A DNA stretch of 58,777 nucleotides from Patescibacteria group bacterium (GTDB lineage Bacteria > Patescibacteriota > Patescibacteriia > Buchananbacterales > GWA2-38-13). Position numbers and translations under genes: made by a program. The notes beneath the pieces are model-generated. The model searched no databases. It saw nothing but the letters and a program-made list of their open reading frames with translations, and had not been told where the DNA came from. The stretch covers positions 1 to 58,777 of the forward strand of contig JAQTQO010000005.1 of the NCBI GenBank assembly GCA_028712155.1. Direction: 5' to 3'. Position 1 is the first letter of the stretch. Each line of letters opens with the position of its first letter. Positions 57,454-58,777 of this stretch are shown one piece after another.

Positions 57454-58777
57454 ACCAAGGCGATTTTTTTCCGCAGTATCAGATTCAGCGTAACGCCGGC
57501 GAGCAATGCCAGCAAGTTAACTTTGAAGTAGACGGCCATGGTCGCGCCTGGCCCGGTGTTCGGGAGCTCCTGATAGCCCATACCGAGGACCGTACCGGTG
57601 CGGATGTCCATCGGGGCGTCCGCGATGACTTCGCCGTAGTTGTCGGCCACGGCCTTGGCGATGTTGGTGTAGTCTCCCGGTGCGACGAGTATTCCCACGT
57701 TGACTTTGAACGCAATGGTGTGTGAGGCTTCCGGAGCCAGATCGCCGATATTCCAGCGCGTGATGCTGTCGGCGGCGATAAAGCCGTTCGGCAGGATGTC
57801 GGTGACCACGACGTTGGTCGCCGTGATCGTTCCGCTATTGACCACGGTCAAAGTGAAGTCGTACGTTCCCCCGGGGTTTGAGAACGGCTGGGCGGTAGTT
57901 TTGTCGAGCTCAAGGATCGGTTGGTCCGGCGTTGAGCTGCAGGTATCCGATACCGTGACGACAAAGTCCGCATCGGCGGTCGCTCCCGCGCTGCCGGGGT
58001 TGTCGATCGTGGCAAGCGCGTGATTTTTGTACTTGCCCGCCGGCGCGTTAGGGGAAACGCGGGCCGAATAGCTGACCGTTTTCGTTTCCCGGCTTACGAT
58101 TTTCCCAAGGGACCAGCGGGTCGTGGTCGCCGTTGTCGTGTTGAACGCGAAAGAGTTTGGCAGTGTGTCGGTAATGACCAGGTTTGTTCCGTCCAGATTA
58201 CCGATGTTGGTCACACTGACGGTGTAGGTAACCAGCTGGCCGGGGCAGACGTTTATTGACGGGCTCGATTTTGCCATCGTCAGCCTGGGCGTTTGAGGAA
58301 TACCTCCACCGCCGCCTCCACCACCTCCGCCGCCACCGCCGCCTCCACCACCTCCGCAATTATGGGTGCATGGAGTTGGTGTTGGAGTCGGGGTTGGGGT
58401 CGGTGTCGGCGTGGGTGTCGGGGTCGGGGTTGGTGTGGGAGTTGGGGTAGGCGTCGGAGTCGGTGTGGGCGTCGGAGTTGGCGTTGGGGTCGGAGTCGGT
58501 GTGGGCGTTGGTGTAGGAGTTGGAGTCGGGGTTGGGGTCGGTGTCGGCGTGGGTGTCGGGGTCGGGGTTGGTGTGGGAGTTGGGGTAGGCGTCGGAGTCG
58601 GCGTGGGCGTCGGAGTTGGCCCAGTCGCGCAGTACACCAGGTTATCAATACCAAAGGAATCCTCGAGATGCACTTTCAAGCGATCTACCTGGTTAGTTGC
58701 ATCGAGGTTGAAGTATTGGACGTTGTTGTCGCCGAACGTCGGCGGGGTGCTGGTGCTCACCGAAGCGTCGTTACGGT
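57438..58777 (-). CDS. LPNTG-anchored surface protein with TP repeats (partial)
   Basis: At least 446 residues; the frame is open to the right edge, so the N-terminus is missing and a GTG at 58760 is not necessarily the start. From the N-terminal side: DATNQVDRLKVHLEDSFGIDNLVYC, about 80 Thr-Pro residues, a poly-Gly stretch with CTHNC, two DUF11-type repeats (LTMAKSSPSINVCPGQ and LELDKTTAQPFSNPGG), then the sorting signal LPNTG near the C-terminus with a hydrophobic helix and a basic tail (LRKKIALVWSNQ). A classical sortase substrate. Confidence 0.88.
   Translation of the reverse strand, partial: RNDASVSTSTPPTFGDNNVQYFNLDATNQVDRLKVHLEDSFGIDNLVYCATGPTPTPTPTPTPTPTPTPTPTPTPTPTPTPTPTPTPTPTPTPTPTPTPTPTPTPTPTPTPTPTPTPTPTPTPTPTPTPTPTPTPCTHNCGGGGGGGGGGGGGGGGGGIPQTPRLTMAKSSPSINVCPGQLVTYTVSVTNIGNLDGTNLVITDTLPNSFAFNTTTATTTRWSLGKIVSRETKTVSYSARVSPNAPAGKYKNHALATIDNPGSAGATADADFVVTVSDTCSSTPDQPILELDKTTAQPFSNPGGTYDFTLTVVNSGTITATNVVVTDILPNGFIAADSITRWNIGDLAPEASHTIAFKVNVGILVAPGDYTNIAKAVADNYGEVIADAPMDIRTGTVLGMGYQELPNTGPGATMAVYFKVNLLALLAGVTLNLILRKKIALVWSNQ
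58371..58620. repeat. Thr-Pro coding tandem repeat
   Basis: About 250 nt of 6-nt units (GGNGTN in plus reading) with third-base variation between units. A stretch is repeated nearly identically (about 58381-58450 versus 58522-58590), implying internal duplication of roughly 140 nt. It encodes the TP spacer of the surface protein. Confidence 0.8.

Noticed and set aside
58371-58620. CRISPR-like repeat array
   Set aside because: Units are 6 nt and in frame with Thr-Pro codons of a surface protein; no spacers and no cas genes.

Overview
The window looks like a piece of a small-genome bacterium of the Candidate Phyla Radiation (Patescibacteria) type. GC content is high. Several genes are of kinds I associate with that group: a PP2C-like/beta-propeller membrane protein, a TrbC-like pilin-like protein, a winged-helix regulator carrying a nucleotidyltransferase-like domain, an archaeal-type UMP kinase and a very short arginine decarboxylase. 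This placement is inference; no rRNA or other decisive marker lies in the window.

Layout. 1-2.3 kb: tRNA-Gly inside a long inverted repeat, several dispersed repeats, and a DUF2178 membrane protein with an XRE regulator. 2.3-4.4 kb: small enzyme genes (Nudix, alpha/beta hydrolase, 2H phosphoesterase). 4.4-6.1 kb: no credible protein genes; instead about six consecutive minus-strand units, each with a sigma70-like promoter (TTGACN, 16-18 nt, TANNNT-like) and most with a clear intrinsic terminator. 6.2-7.1 kb: mutM. 7.1-10.6 kb: a run of minus-strand single-gene cassettes of the same design, mostly membrane proteins. 10.7-15.3 kb: pcm, a sugar nucleotidyltransferase, mltG, arginine decarboxylase and UMP kinase. 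15.4-24.7 kb: a PLD-family protein, a xylose-isomerase homologue, an SDR, an aldo-keto reductase, pgeF, a Cys-repeat membrane protein, an L,D-transpeptidase and OMP decarboxylase. 24.8-30 kb: rplJ-rplL behind an attenuator leader, the PP2C-like protein, a regulator, a TsaB-like protein and a class II tRNA. 30.6-31.5 kb: an IS1595-type transposase. 31.6-36.9 kb: a division/cell-wall cluster (mraZ-rsmH-ftsL-ftsI-murF) behind a MraZ box and a structured leader. 37-44.6 kb: metallopeptidases, an SGNH hydrolase, three small-RNA candidates, metK behind a SAM riboswitch, a TIM-barrel enzyme and an ABC exporter. 44.6-54.4 kb: cysS, a glycosyltransferase, a CorA-like protein, a methyltransferase, dnaX and transporters. 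54.4-58.8 kb: tRNA-Gln, a matrixin-like protease, an endonuclease/phosphatase-family protein, and a sortase with its LPNTG surface-protein substrate, which runs off the window edge.

Two gene styles coexist. Housekeeping genes form short plus-strand runs, some with promoters so close to the ATG that the mRNAs would be nearly leaderless. Many minus-strand genes are isolated cassettes with their own strong promoter, a good Shine-Dalgarno and a strong terminator; in places the terminator T-run merges into the -35 box of the next cassette.

The most unusual signals are: the non-coding cassette array (4.4-6.1 kb); further stand-alone RNA candidates (39.2, 39.5, 41.3, 49.9 kb); tRNA genes enclosed by helices that extend the acceptor stem, two of them faced by strong antisense promoters; and a branched leader before mraZ. 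All RNA and promoter calls are read by eye and have not been tested by folding or covariance software.
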